DNA of 62,991 nucleotides from CAIVAT01 sp038212325 (GCA_038212325.1 JBBQUQ010000005.1:1-62991); one strand, 5' to 3'; counted from the stretch's first letter, positions 7,534-17,324 are shown. Numbers and translations are program-made. Notes: a model not told the origin generated them from the sequence alone.

Positions 7534-8754
7534 TCACGAAAGCATTTCCTTTGCTTTTTGTATGGCCGAAACCATCTGATCAATCTCCTCAAAAGTGTTG
7601 TAAAACGCAAACGAGGCACGCACCGTTCCCGGTATTTTAAGAAAATCCATCAGCGGCATGGCGCAATGGTGACCGGTGCGAAGGGCAATGCCCATTTTGT
7701 CGATGATCATCCCGGCATCATAGGGATGAACCTCGCCGATGAGAAATGAGATCAGGCTTGCTTTATGTGGGGAAGTTCCAAAGTATTTAATTCCGCTCAC
7801 TTCCGACAATTTTTCGGTGGCATATTTCAGCAGGCACTCCTCATACGCTGCAATGTTCTCCATCCCTAGTTCCCGCAGATAGGCAACCGCCGCTCTGAGA
7901 CCGGCTACCCCCTCAACATTGGGCGTTCCCGCTTCAAATTTGAATGGCAGCTCGTTATAGGTTGTATGATCGAGATAAACATCCTTAATCATCTCTCCGC
8001 CAAGCTGGTATGGAGGCATTTCATCAAGATACTGCTCTTTGCCATACAGCACCCCTGTGCCCATGGGGGCATACATTTTATGCCCCGAGAAGCAATAAAA
8101 GTCGCAATCGAGATCCTGCACATCCACAGGCAGGTGCGAAACTCCCTGGGCTCCGTCGAGCAGTACCGGTATGCCGCGACGGTGCGCCAGCGCAATGATC
8201 TCCTTCACCGGGTTGATGGTTCCAAGCACATTCGAAACATGGGTAATCGCGATCATGCGGGTCTTCGGGCTTAACAGGCCCTGCAACTCGTCGAGGTTCA
8301 GTTCGCCCAGTTCATTGATCCCCAGCACACGCAGGTTGGCCCCGCGTTCCAGGCACATCTGCTGCCAAGGCACAAAGTTGGAATGGTGTTCCATGATGCT
8401 GGTGATCACCTCGTCGCCCGCATGAACATAGCGTTTTCCAAAGGAAGAAGCCACCAGGTTCAACGACTCTGTTGCCCCTTTTGTAAAGATGATCTCATGG
8501 GTGCTTTTCGCGTTGATGAACTCCCTGATCTCTTTCCGCGCCTCTTCGTATGCCTCGGTGGCTTTCACGCTCAGGTAATGCACCCCGCGGTGAATGTTGC
8601 AGTTGTCGTGCTCATAGTATTGCCTGATGGCATCAATGACCTGCCGAGGTTTCTGGGTCGAAGCAGCATTGTCGAAATATACCAGGGGCCGTTTGTAAAT
8701 CTGCTGGTGCAGGATCGGGAAGTCAGCCCGTATCTTGTCGATGTTAAACATCAT
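7534..8754 (-). CDS. sufS: Cysteine desulfurase SufS
   Basis: 406-residue class-V aminotransferase fold enzyme using PLP to take sulfur from cysteine for Fe-S assembly. The N-terminus VYFDNAASTQKP is typical. The PLP lysine is in FSGHKMYAPMGTG and the catalytic cysteine in ALRTGHHCAMPLM, with the long-loop type II (SufS) arrangement. Two ATGs (8754, 8751) could serve. A perfect -7 element lies 18 bases upstream (8772-8779). Its partner sufE is downstream past a pseudogene, while sufBCD is about 5 kb upstream across two unrelated genes. Confidence 0.95.
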   Translation of the reverse strand: MMFNIDKIRADFPILHQQIYKRPLVYFDNAASTQKPRQVIDAIRQYYEHDNCNIHRGVHYLSVKATEAYEEARKEIREFINAKSTHEIIFTKGATESLNLVASSFGKRYVHAGDEVITSIMEHHSNFVPWQQMCLERGANLRVLGINELGELNLDELQGLLSPKTRMIAITHVSNVLGTINPVKEIIALAHRRGIPVLLDGAQGVSHLPVDVQDLDCDFYCFSGHKMYAPMGTGVLYGKEQYLDEMPPYQLGGEMIKDVYLDHTTYNELPFKFEAGTPNVEGVAGLRAAVAYLRELGMENIAAYEECLLKYATEKLSEVSGIKYFGTSPHKASLISFLIGEVHPYDAGMIIDKMGIALRTGHHCAMPLMDFLKIPGTVRASFAFYNTFEEIDQMVSAIQKAKEMLS

Positions 8755-8771
8755 GATTTTGGTTTAAATCA

Positions 8772-8779
8772 CAAAAGTA
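8772..8779 (-). promoter_or_regulatory. -7 promoter element for sufS
   Basis: TACTTTTG on the minus strand, an exact TAnnTTTG match close to the start codon. It implies sufS has its own promoter, separate from sufBCD. Confidence 0.5.
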
Positions 8780-8893
8780 CAAAAGTTACTGCTGACAGAA
8801 CTGAAAACCCCGCAGGAATAAATAAAGGCACGACTTCGGCGGCAATGAATATTTTCGTAGTTTTATCGGCAAATTCAACGCATAAAAACTGCC

Positions 8894-11701
8894 ATGACCA
8901 TGAAAAAACTGTTCTTTCTGTTACTTGCTGTCATTATTCTTTCAGCCCCTGCATTTGCCCAGCAAAATGCCGGACTGAAAATTGAATTCGAAAAATACAC
9001 CTTGTCCAACGGACTTGATGTGATCCTGCACATCGATCGGTCGGATCCGATTGTGGCCCTCGCCATCCAATACCACGTGGGGTCGAACCGTGAAGTGGAA
9101 GGCCGCACCGGGTTTGCCCATCTCTTTGAGCACATGATGTTCCAGCGGTCGGAAAATGTAGGCGAAGACCAGTTTTTCAAGATCATCCAGAATGCCGGAG
9201 GCACCCTCAACGGAGGCACCAGCAACGATGCGACAACCTATTATGAAATCGTGCCGAAAAATGCACTGGAGAAAATCCTTTGGGTGGAATCTGACAGGAT
9301 GGGCTACATGATCAATACCGTAACCGACAAGGCATTCAACAACCAGCAAAATGTTGTTCAAAATGAAAAGAGGCAGTCTGTCGACAACCAGCCATACGGG
9401 TTCACCAACTGGGTCATCGCCACCAGCCTCTACCCCAAGGGCCATCCATACAGTTGGACCGTAATCGGCGAAATGTCGGACCTGAAAAATGCGACCGTCC
9501 CGGATGTGAAAGCCTTTCATGGAAATTACTACCTGCCGAACAACGCAACCTTGGTGCTGGCCGGCGATTTTGATGTGAAAACCGCGAAAAAGCTAATTGA
9601 AAAGTATTTCGGCGAGATCAGGCGTGGCAAGGATGTTACCGACCCCAAACCCATCCCGGTAACCCTCGACCGAACAAAAAAGATATACCATGAAGACAAC
9701 TTTGCAAAAGCATCTCAGATTAAAATGATCTGGCCTACGGCAGAGGCCTACAATGACGATTCATATCCACTCGACTACCTTGGCCAGCTGCTTTCGCACG
9801 GGAAGAAAGCTCCGCTGTACATTATCCTCGAAAAAGACAAAAAGCTATCCTCCAGCCAGTATGCTTACAACGGATCGCAGGAGATTGCAGGAACCTTTAC
9901 CATCAGCGCAACTGCCAACGAAGGTGTAAGCCTGAACGATATCGAGCAGAGTGTTTTTGAGGCGTTTGCCATGTTTGAGAAGGATGGCTTCACCGACGAG
10001 GACGTGGAGCGCATCAAGGCAAGCCAGGAGACCGATTTCTACAACGGAATCAGCAGTATCCTCGGAAAATCTTACCAGCTCGCCGGATATAATGAAGACA
10101 AGGGAGATCCCGGCTATTACAGAACCGACATCGAGAAGCTGAAAGCGGTGACCAAATCAGATATTTTACGTGTTTACGCCAGATATATCAAGGATAAACC
10201 CTTCCTGGTAACGAGTTTTGTTCCAAAAGGGCAGCTCAGCATGATCGTTGACGGCTCGGAAAAGGCTGCAGTGGAGGAAGAGAGCATAACGGATGCCACG
10301 CAGGTCGAAATAAAAGATAAAACAGAGGAGGTTATTGTTAAAACGCCCACGCTGGTCGATCGTTCTGTCATGCCTGCCGATGGTCCCGACCCGGTGCTCA
10401 GCCTTCCGGCAGCATGGACCGCTTCGATGCCAAACGGGTTGCAGGTATACGGAATTGAACAGGATGAACTTCCGCTGGTTCAGTTTGCATTGAGAATGAA
10501 AGGTGGCCACTTCCTCGACCCCCTTCAAAAACCCGGTGTGGCCAACCTTGTTTGCGAATTGATGATGGAGGGTACACGGAATAAAACCCCCCTGGTGCTC
10601 GAAGAAGAGATTGAAAGGCTTGGGGCTTCCATCTACCTGAATGCTTCAAGTAACTCCATCACGCTTTCGGCCAATACTTTAACGAGAAATTACGACCAGG
10701 TGCTTGCCCTTGCAATTGAAATTCTGCTGGAGCCGCGGTGGGACACTGCAGAATTTGAAATGGCTAAAACCCGTTTGCTCAACATGGTGAAACGGCAGAA
10801 AGCCAATCCGGCAATCCTTGGCAGGAATCAGTTTTATGAGCTGATCTATGGCAAAAACCACATTTTTTCCACCGACATTTCGGGAACAGAGGAATCGATC
10901 GCCGCCATTACCCTTGACGATCTCAAAGCATTTTATACAAAGGCGTTTTCCCCATCAGTGGCCTCCTTCCTGGTTGCAGGAAGCATCACAAAAGACAAGA
11001 TAACAGCCTCCCTGCAGCCGCTTGTCAAAGCATGGAAAGCGAAAGAGGTGGTTTTCCCGTCGTACGACCTGCCCGCTCCTTTGCAGAAGTCAGCAATTTA
11101 CTTCGTCGATGTTCCCGGCGCCAAGCAATCGGTGATCAATATCGGGTGCATCGCACTTGCCAGGCAAGACAAGGACTATTTTCCTGCCACCGTTATGAAC
11201 TACAAGCTGGGCGGCTCATTCAATGGCAACGTAAACCTGGTTTTGCGTGAGGAAAAGGGGTTCACCTATGGCGCTCGCACCAATTTTACAGGGGGCATCA
11301 TTCCCGGAACGTTCGTAGCCAATGCGAGTGTTCGTTCGTCGGCCACCGAAGAGTCGGTCGAAATTTTCAAAGACCTGATGGCACGGTACGGATCCGAATT
11401 CAAGAAAGAAGACCTTGAGTTTACGCGCAACTCCCTGATAAAAGGGTATGCCAGGCAGTTTGAAACCCTCGGGGCAAAAATCGGAATGCTCAGCGACATC
11501 AGCCTGTATGGATTACCCGTCGATTACGTTAAGGGAGAACAGACCACGATCCGGAATATGAGTATCGAACAGGTGAAGGCGCTTGCACAGAAGTACATCG
11601 ATCCGTCGAAGATGTATTATGTGATTGCCGGAGATGCAAAAACGCAACTGGAAGCCCTCGGAAAAATCGGGTTCGGGTCTCCTGTGCTGGTTGTTAAATA
11701 A
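8894..11701 (+). CDS. Secreted M16 family metallopeptidase, two-half (insulinase-like)
   Basis: 935 residues with a signal peptide (MKKLFFLLLAVIILSAPAFA), so it probably acts in the periplasm or outside. The first half carries the inverted zinc motif HLFEH at residues 76-80, with the distal glutamate expected in the following ILWVESDRMG helix. The second half (from about residue 500) has the M16 fold but no HxxEH; the corresponding stretch is VANLVCELMMEGT. It keeps the substrate-binding arginine/tyrosine region LREEKGFTYGART. This active/inactive pairing is usual for single-chain M16 enzymes. The start may be ATG 8894 or 8900. Its 3' end overlaps the convergent MutS-like gene by 8 bases. Confidence 0.92.
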   Translation: MTMKKLFFLLLAVIILSAPAFAQQNAGLKIEFEKYTLSNGLDVILHIDRSDPIVALAIQYHVGSNREVEGRTGFAHLFEHMMFQRSENVGEDQFFKIIQNAGGTLNGGTSNDATTYYEIVPKNALEKILWVESDRMGYMINTVTDKAFNNQQNVVQNEKRQSVDNQPYGFTNWVIATSLYPKGHPYSWTVIGEMSDLKNATVPDVKAFHGNYYLPNNATLVLAGDFDVKTAKKLIEKYFGEIRRGKDVTDPKPIPVTLDRTKKIYHEDNFAKASQIKMIWPTAEAYNDDSYPLDYLGQLLSHGKKAPLYIILEKDKKLSSSQYAYNGSQEIAGTFTISATANEGVSLNDIEQSVFEAFAMFEKDGFTDEDVERIKASQETDFYNGISSILGKSYQLAGYNEDKGDPGYYRTDIEKLKAVTKSDILRVYARYIKDKPFLVTSFVPKGQLSMIVDGSEKAAVEEESITDATQVEIKDKTEEVIVKTPTLVDRSVMPADGPDPVLSLPAAWTASMPNGLQVYGIEQDELPLVQFALRMKGGHFLDPLQKPGVANLVCELMMEGTRNKTPLVLEEEIERLGASIYLNASSNSITLSANTLTRNYDQVLALAIEILLEPRWDTAEFEMAKTRLLNMVKRQKANPAILGRNQFYELIYGKNHIFSTDISGTEESIAAITLDDLKAFYTKAFSPSVASFLVAGSITKDKITASLQPLVKAWKAKEVVFPSYDLPAPLQKSAIYFVDVPGAKQSVINIGCIALARQDKDYFPATVMNYKLGGSFNGNVNLVLREEKGFTYGARTNFTGGIIPGTFVANASVRSSATEESVEIFKDLMARYGSEFKKEDLEFTRNSLIKGYARQFETLGAKIGMLSDISLYGLPVDYVKGEQTTIRNMSIEQVKALAQKYIDPSKMYYVIAGDAKTQLEALGKIGFGSPVLVVK

Positions 11702-13493
11702 TGATCCCCATATTCTTCATCAGGAACGAGGCATTCAGGTTTCGGCAAACGCCCGGCGAGAGTTTGTAGTCAATTTCCATCAGGTCGCCGGTGATCCGGA
11801 TCTCAAAACAGAGATTCCGGATATTGTCGGGGTAATGGTCGACCAGTTCTCCCAGGGCCAGGTCGTGGGTGGCAAAGAGCCCTGCAAGCCTGTATTTCAT
11901 AAGCTGCCTGATCAGGGCGATCGATCCCGTTTGCTTGTCCGACGAATTGGTCCCTTTCAATATCTCATCAAGCAGGATCAGTTTTTCCTTCCCGCTTTCA
12001 AGTTCGGCAATGATCTCCTTCAGCCGCCTGAGCTCCGCATAAAAATAGGATTCCCGCTTCGCCAATGAGTCGTTTGTGCGGATACTGCTGTGAATTTCAA
12101 TTGGATAATAAATTAGCTTCTTTGCAAAAACAGGCGCCCCCATCATGGCCAGCAGCAGGTTGGTTCCGATGGTGCGCAGGAAGGTGCTCTTGCCCGACAT
12201 GTTTGCACCGGTAATGATGCGAAACTGGTTCCACCCCATGATCTCAACATCATTGGTAACGCAGCTTTCCTCGGGAATAAGGGGATGGCCAAGGCTTTCG
12301 GCAATCAATTGGAACCCCTCCCCTGCCGGCACAGGGTAAATGTACCGAGGGTTGTTGAATGAATAGGTTCCAAGGCTCGCAAGGGCATCCAGCTCTGCCA
12401 GCACCGCAAACCACTCCGGAACCAGGCGGCGGTACGTTAACCGCCACTTTTCCACTGCGAACAGGAGGTGGATGTTAAGCATGAAAAAACCGTTCATGAT
12501 CACCGATACCAGCAGGTTCAGGTTCGAATCCATCATGTTCAGAAGTTTTGAAAGCCGCCTGATTGCCTGCCCAGGCATCACCTGCACTCCGCTCCTAAGC
12601 TTGTGTTGCAGTTTTTTATTGAATGCCGAAGTGAAAGGGGCTGCTTCGGCCAGTGATAAAGCCGTGGCATATTTTCGCAATATTTCAACCTGTGAAGTAA
12701 CCGTTTGCTGAACAGCCATATTTTTGCGTGCAAATCCATAAACAACGGCCGACTGCAGAAGGAACATCATAACCGGCACCTGGTATGGCACTATACCGGC
12801 TATGGACATCGCAACGGAGCCAATCGTAATCAACGGGAGGATATAGATTAAGGTTTTCAATTGCCTTATTCCGGTCGTCCATTCCCTGCCATCCAGCCAT
12901 TCCTTCAAATTATCAAGATCCTTCCGGGAAGTATCCTGTTCGATGAAAATCAATTGAAGTTGCTGCCTGAACTCAATATTGGATGCGAGCTCTGTGACAG
13001 CCTGCTGACGGTTCAACGTTTCATCCCTGTACTCAAATGCATTGCTGAAATAATCCGCCAGTTTTTCGCTGCCAAAAATGGTGGATGTACGGTTCACATA
13101 CTGGAATAAAGAGCCCGCCCCGAAAATGTCGAGGTCGTGGGTGTAGGGATGATCCTGGTTCACGAACCTGTTCCCGGGGTCAAAGGCGGCATAATCGCCG
13201 CCCACTGCCACAATCTCCTGCTGGTTGATCCGCATGAGAAATTCAAGCCTCATGATCTCCTTTTTCAGGCGATAATCATACCATCCTGCGCCCAGAAAAC
13301 CGGAAAAAGAGGTCACCGCACCGATCACAAAGAGTGCCCCCGGAAATTTGACCGAAAAATAGACCGAGAAACCAGTGCTGATAAAAAGGAATAGCCTCAA
13401 CCAGGGAATCCAGCGGAGCGGTTTCCGCAACGCGACTATTTCGGCAGAGAATTCGCTGATGCGCTGCTGGTAAGTTAACTCGGGCGGATTCAT
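11694..13493 (-). CDS. Membrane-associated MutS-domain ATPase (MSH-like)
   Basis: 599 residues. The C-terminal third is a MutS domain-V ATPase: Walker A ITGANMSGKSTFLRTIG, Walker B and signature LILLDEILKGTNSSDKQ, and the ATHDLALGEL histidine. The N-terminal part lacks the mismatch-recognition domain and has two pairs of hydrophobic segments, near residues 27-75 (LRLFLFISTGFSVYF, GALFVIGAVTSFSGFLGAG) and 205-255 (LIYILPLITIGSVAMSIAG, VPVMMFLLQSAVVYGFA). It is therefore unlikely to be a canonical mismatch-repair MutS; its function is unknown. It follows sufD after three 15-base repeats and may be read through from the suf operon. Confidence 0.85.
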   Translation of the reverse strand: MNPPELTYQQRISEFSAEIVALRKPLRWIPWLRLFLFISTGFSVYFSVKFPGALFVIGAVTSFSGFLGAGWYDYRLKKEIMRLEFLMRINQQEIVAVGGDYAAFDPGNRFVNQDHPYTHDLDIFGAGSLFQYVNRTSTIFGSEKLADYFSNAFEYRDETLNRQQAVTELASNIEFRQQLQLIFIEQDTSRKDLDNLKEWLDGREWTTGIRQLKTLIYILPLITIGSVAMSIAGIVPYQVPVMMFLLQSAVVYGFARKNMAVQQTVTSQVEILRKYATALSLAEAAPFTSAFNKKLQHKLRSGVQVMPGQAIRRLSKLLNMMDSNLNLLVSVIMNGFFMLNIHLLFAVEKWRLTYRRLVPEWFAVLAELDALASLGTYSFNNPRYIYPVPAGEGFQLIAESLGHPLIPEESCVTNDVEIMGWNQFRIITGANMSGKSTFLRTIGTNLLLAMMGAPVFAKKLIYYPIEIHSSIRTNDSLAKRESYFYAELRRLKEIIAELESGKEKLILLDEILKGTNSSDKQTGSIALIRQLMKYRLAGLFATHDLALGELVDHYPDNIRNLCFEIRITGDLMEIDYKLSPGVCRNLNASFLMKNMGIII

Positions 13494-13495
13494 TT

Positions 13496-13540
13496 ATTCG
13501 TCATTCGCATATTCGTCATTCCCATATTCGTCATTCGCCT
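13496..13540. repeat. Three tandem 15-base repeats between sufD and the MutS-like gene
   Basis: Three consecutive copies of ATTCGTCATTC[G/C]CAT (13496-13510, 13511-13525, 13526-13540; the last ends CCT). They fill exactly the gap between the MutS-like start (13493) and the sufD stop (13540). The same unit recurs at 17325-17368 and 54552-54581. Confidence 0.85.
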
Positions 13541-14949
13541 CAAATCTTGCCCAAATCGATCTGAAACTCCACCGGATGCTCCGGTGTACTGCAATGCAGC
13601 ACGCACTGCTCGCATATCTGGAGCTCGCCCTGCAGCCGCTTCTTCACCATGTCTTCGATGCGCTGGCGCAGTTGCGGAATGGCGATTTTCGCCACGATCT
13701 CATCGGCAAAGGCGAACATCAGCAGCATTCGGGCAGTCTCCTCGCCAATGCCGCGCTGTCGCAGGTAAAACATCGATTCCTGGTCAAGCTGCCCGGTGGT
13801 GGAGCCATGCGAACATTTTACATCGTCATTGTAAATCTCCATAAAAGGCTTGGAATTAACACGGGCTGTATCTGTCAACAAAATATTCTTGTTGCTCTGG
13901 CGGGCATCCGTTTTCGTGGCATCCCGGCGAACAAGCACATGTCCGTTGAAGATGGCGTGGGCCTGTTCATCGAGGATTCCCTTGAAGGTTTCACTGCTGG
14001 TGCATCCCGGATAGGCATGATCAACAAATACCTGGTTGTCGACATGCTGCTTGCGGTCCATGAGGTAGATGCCGTAAATGGTTGCATTCCCATGCGGGCC
14101 GTTGAAAAGCACCCTGATGTTGTTGCGCAGCAGTCCGCCGTTCAGGGAAATGTAGTGCGATTCAAGGCTGGCGGAAGCCTCCATCCTGAAAAATACCGAA
14201 CTGATCAGCGTGCTGTTGTTGTTGAGATTCTGCAGCTTGTAATGATCCATCACGCCATTTTCGCCCAGATGGATCTCGGTGACAATGTTTGAAAAACTGG
14301 CCTGGTGGTTGTACGAATCATCGCAGTGAACCAGGGATAGTTTTGCATTGGCGCCTACCACGATGAGGTTGCGGGACTGCAAAAAAATGTTCTCCTCGTG
14401 ATGGATCACATTGATGAGCTGCACCGGCTTGGGGCTTTTCACGTTGTCGGGCACATAGATGAAGACCCCGTCGCGGGCAAAGGCCGTGTTCAGTGCGGTG
14501 AAGCCATCGGCTGCATCATCGGCCATGGTGCCAAAGTATTTCTCAACAAGCTGGGGGTATTTCATGCGCGCCTCAGCCAGGCTGCCCATGATGATCCCGT
14601 TCCCAAGCTCCATCAGCGGAACATCTTTGGAAACATACCAGCCGTTCAGCAGCCCGATCACCGCGGTGTCGAGGTGGGGTATGTTGCAGCGGAACACTTT
14701 TTGGGCATCAACATCTGCTGCCGGGCGAAGTGGGTAATCATATCCGCGGCTGAAACTATCTTCCAGGTCGGTCAGGCGCCAGGTCTCCATGCTGGTATCC
14801 GGAAAACCAAGTTTCACAAAGGATGCCATCGCATTCGTTCTGATATCGGCCAGGCGGGGCGTGTCGTGCGAATAAAGAAGGTCCCTGTTCTTTTTAAACA
14901 GGCCGGTAAACCGTTCCGGCGTGATGGTTTCTTTCAGGTCGGTTTGCAT
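13540..14949 (-). CDS. sufD: Fe-S cluster assembly protein SufD
   Basis: 469 residues of the SufB/SufD beta-helix family; SufD pairs with SufB and SufC in the SufBC2D scaffold that builds clusters. The C-terminal half is well conserved: TDARQSNKNILLTDTARVNS, then KCSHGSTTGQLD with the conserved histidine, then YLRQRGIGEETARMLL. A cysteine pair near the end (CEQCVLHC) is unusual-looking but the rest is normal. The start ATG shares one base with the sufC stop (TAATG at 14947-14951), so translation is coupled. The last codons run into the 15-base repeat array. Confidence 0.94.
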   Translation of the reverse strand: MQTDLKETITPERFTGLFKKNRDLLYSHDTPRLADIRTNAMASFVKLGFPDTSMETWRLTDLEDSFSRGYDYPLRPAADVDAQKVFRCNIPHLDTAVIGLLNGWYVSKDVPLMELGNGIIMGSLAEARMKYPQLVEKYFGTMADDAADGFTALNTAFARDGVFIYVPDNVKSPKPVQLINVIHHEENIFLQSRNLIVVGANAKLSLVHCDDSYNHQASFSNIVTEIHLGENGVMDHYKLQNLNNNSTLISSVFFRMEASASLESHYISLNGGLLRNNIRVLFNGPHGNATIYGIYLMDRKQHVDNQVFVDHAYPGCTSSETFKGILDEQAHAIFNGHVLVRRDATKTDARQSNKNILLTDTARVNSKPFMEIYNDDVKCSHGSTTGQLDQESMFYLRQRGIGEETARMLLMFAFADEIVAKIAIPQLRQRIEDMVKKRLQGELQICEQCVLHCSTPEHPVEFQIDLGKI

Positions 14950-15704
14950 TACGCCTCCTGTTCTTTTTTGATCCAGTCGTAGCCCTTTTCTTCAAGCTCA
15001 AGCGCAAGTTCTTTGCCTCCTGATTTAACGATCTTTCCCTGGAATAAGACATGTACAAAGTCAGGAATGATATGGTCGAGCAGCCGCTGGTAATGGGTGA
15101 TCACCACGAAAGCGTTGTCGGGACGGCGAAGCTTGTTCACGCCGTTGGCAACAATGCGCAGGGCGTCGATGTCGAGACCTGAGTCGGTTTCATCGAGAAT
15201 TGCCAGCATCGGCTCGAGCATCGCCATTTGGAAAATTTCGTTCTTTTTCTTTTCGCCTCCTGAAAAACCTTCATTCACTGAGCGGTTTGTCAGGTTGGAG
15301 GTGATCTCAACCAGCCGTTTTTTCTCTTCCATCATGCGCAGAAAATCGCCTCCCGACAGCGGATCAAGCCCTTTGAACTTGCGGATCTCATTTACCGCTG
15401 TTCGCATAAAGTTGGTGATGCTCACCCCCGGAATTTCCACCGGGTACTGGAAGCCAAGGAATATGCCTTCGCGGGCACGGTCTTCAACCGAAAGCTGCTG
15501 CAGGTCTTTTCCCTTGTAGAGGATCTCCCCGGCAGTCACCTCAAACACCTCCCGTCCGGCTATGACCGAAGCCAGCGTGCTTTTCCCGGTCCCGTTCGGT
15601 CCCATGATGGCATGCACTTCGCCCTTGTTCACCTCCAGATTCACCCCCCGGAGAATTTCCTTGCCGTTGATCCCGGCATGTAAGTTTTTAATTTGTAGTA
15701 ACAT
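14949..15704 (-). CDS. sufC: Fe-S assembly ATPase SufC
   Basis: 251 residues, an ABC-type ATPase lacking membrane domains. Walker A is MGPNGTGKSTLASVI, the signature is GFSGGEKKKNEI, and Walker B is ILDETDSGLDIDAL, which carries the SufC-type DETDSGLD variant. It drives SufB-SufD conformational change during cluster assembly. It is 39 bases after sufB and overlaps sufD by one base. Confidence 0.96.
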   Translation of the reverse strand: MLLQIKNLHAGINGKEILRGVNLEVNKGEVHAIMGPNGTGKSTLASVIAGREVFEVTAGEILYKGKDLQQLSVEDRAREGIFLGFQYPVEIPGVSITNFMRTAVNEIRKFKGLDPLSGGDFLRMMEEKKRLVEITSNLTNRSVNEGFSGGEKKKNEIFQMAMLEPMLAILDETDSGLDIDALRIVANGVNKLRRPDNAFVVITHYQRLLDHIIPDFVHVLFQGKIVKSGGKELALELEEKGYDWIKKEQEA

Positions 15705-15743
15705 AGCTTGGTAAAATAAAAAATCTGAAATTCAAAATGCCCA

Positions 15744-17201
15744 TCAGCCTACGCTTCCCTCCAGGCTTATCGACAGCAGTTTTTGCGCTTCCACGGCGAA
15801 TTCCATCGGCAATTGTTTTAAAACCTCCTTTGCATATCCGTTCACGATCAGGCCTATGGCGCTTTCGGCCGAAATTCCGCGCTGCTGGCAATAAAACAGT
15901 TGATCTTCCGAAATTTTAGAGGTGGTTGCTTCATGCTCCACGATCGATGATTTATTGTCGACCTGGATATAGGGATAGGTATGCGCTCCGCATTTGGCTC
16001 CGAGCAGCAGCGAATCGCACTGACTGTAGTTGCGCGAATTGACTGCATTCTTCGAAATCCGCACCAGTCCGCGGTAAGAGTTGTTGCTTTTCCCGGCTGA
16101 GATCCCTTTGGAAATAATGGTGCTCCGGGTATTCCTGCCCAGGTGCATCATCTTGGTGCCGGTATCGGCCTGCTGGTGGTTGTTGGTTACTGCAACGGAA
16201 TAGAACTCTCCCACCGAATGATCGCCCAGCAGGATGCAGCTCGGGTATTTCCAGGTGATGGCCGATCCTGTTTCAACCTGTGTCCAGCTGATTTTGGAAC
16301 TGCTGCCCTTGCAAATGCCTCGCTTGGTGACGAAATTGTAGATGCCGCCCAGCCCGTTTTTATCGCCGGGGTACCAGTTTTGCACGGTTGAATATTTAAC
16401 CTCCGCATCCTTCATGGCCACGATCTCAACGATGGCGGCATGAAGCTGGTTCTCATCGCGCTGGGGCGCTGTGCAGCCCTCCATGTAGCTCACATAGGCT
16501 CCCTCTTCAGCCACGATGAGCGTACGTTCAAACTGCCCGGTATTGGCGGCATTGATGCGGAAATAGGTCGAAAGCTCCATGGGGCAGCGAACCCCCTTCG
16601 GGATGAAGCAGAAGGATCCGTCGCTGAATACCGCGGAGTTGAGCGCTGCAAAATAGTTGTCGGTGTAAGGAACCACCGATCCCATATACTGCTTCACCAG
16701 GTCAGGATGGTTCTGTACGGCTTCGCTGAATGAGCAAAAGATGATCCCGTGCTTTGAAAGGGTTTCGGAAAAGGTTGTTTTGACCGAAACGCTGTCGATC
16801 ACGGCATCAACCGCCACCCCGGCCACGCCGGCAAGCTTTTTCTGCTCATCGAGGGATATTCCGAGCTTGTTGAAGGTTGCAAGCAGTTCGGGATCAACCT
16901 CATCGAGGCTCGACAGTTCCTGCTTTTTCTTCGGTGCCGCATAGAAGATGATTTTCTGGAAGTTGATCGGGTCGATCTTCAGGTGGGCCCATTTGGGCTG
17001 CGACATGGTAAGCCAGTGGCGGTATGCTTTCATCCGGAACTCCAGCATGAATCCGGGTTCGTTTTTTTTGGCGGAGATATACCGGATGGTATCTTCAGAA
17101 AGCCCGATAGGAGCAAATTCTGTTTCGATATCCGTGACAAAGCCGTACTTGTAATCACCTTGTGTTACTTCATCCAGTATCTTGTTTGATTCAGATTGCA
17201 T
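15744..17201 (-). CDS. sufB: Fe-S cluster assembly protein SufB
   Basis: 485 residues from ATG 17201 (MQSESNKILDEVTQGDYKYG). The frame is open upstream to 17291, but that part crosses the promoter and is not homologous. SufB is the main scaffold and sulfur-accepting subunit. Conserved elements include RCPMELSTYFRINAANTGQF, the cysteine-containing LLGAKCGAHTYPYI and VEHEATTSKISEDQ near the C-terminus. First gene of the sufB-sufC-sufD operon, with a good promoter 68-97 bases upstream. Confidence 0.96.
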   Translation of the reverse strand: MQSESNKILDEVTQGDYKYGFVTDIETEFAPIGLSEDTIRYISAKKNEPGFMLEFRMKAYRHWLTMSQPKWAHLKIDPINFQKIIFYAAPKKKQELSSLDEVDPELLATFNKLGISLDEQKKLAGVAGVAVDAVIDSVSVKTTFSETLSKHGIIFCSFSEAVQNHPDLVKQYMGSVVPYTDNYFAALNSAVFSDGSFCFIPKGVRCPMELSTYFRINAANTGQFERTLIVAEEGAYVSYMEGCTAPQRDENQLHAAIVEIVAMKDAEVKYSTVQNWYPGDKNGLGGIYNFVTKRGICKGSSSKISWTQVETGSAITWKYPSCILLGDHSVGEFYSVAVTNNHQQADTGTKMMHLGRNTRSTIISKGISAGKSNNSYRGLVRISKNAVNSRNYSQCDSLLLGAKCGAHTYPYIQVDNKSSIVEHEATTSKISEDQLFYCQQRGISAESAIGLIVNGYAKEVLKQLPMEFAVEAQKLLSISLEGSVG

Positions 17202-17268
17202 TGATAAGTTTTTTTGAACAAATCTACCATTTTTCGTGCCAATATAGAAGGGCTGACACAATGTCGGG

Positions 17269-17298
17269 CAAAGATACAACAATTCAGGCATTGCAATA
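17269..17298 (-). promoter_or_regulatory. Promoter of the sufBCD operon
   Basis: The -7 element TATCTTTG (17269-17276, minus strand) is perfect. A TATTG -33 element (17294-17298) is separated from it by 17 bases. This is the most complete match to the Bacteroidota promoter consensus near the suf genes. No obvious repressor palindrome is seen beside it. Confidence 0.7.
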
Positions 17299-17324
17299 CC
17301 TGTTTAGAAAAAAGTTGAGCGGGC

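Noticed and set aside
12521..12531. GGTTCGAATC, resembling a tRNA T-loop
   Set aside because: It lies inside the MutS-like coding region and no acceptor or anticodon stems can be drawn around it.
13496..13540. Short regular repeats as a possible CRISPR array
   Set aside because: Units are only 15 bases with no unique spacers between them and no cas genes nearby; they are plain tandem repeats.
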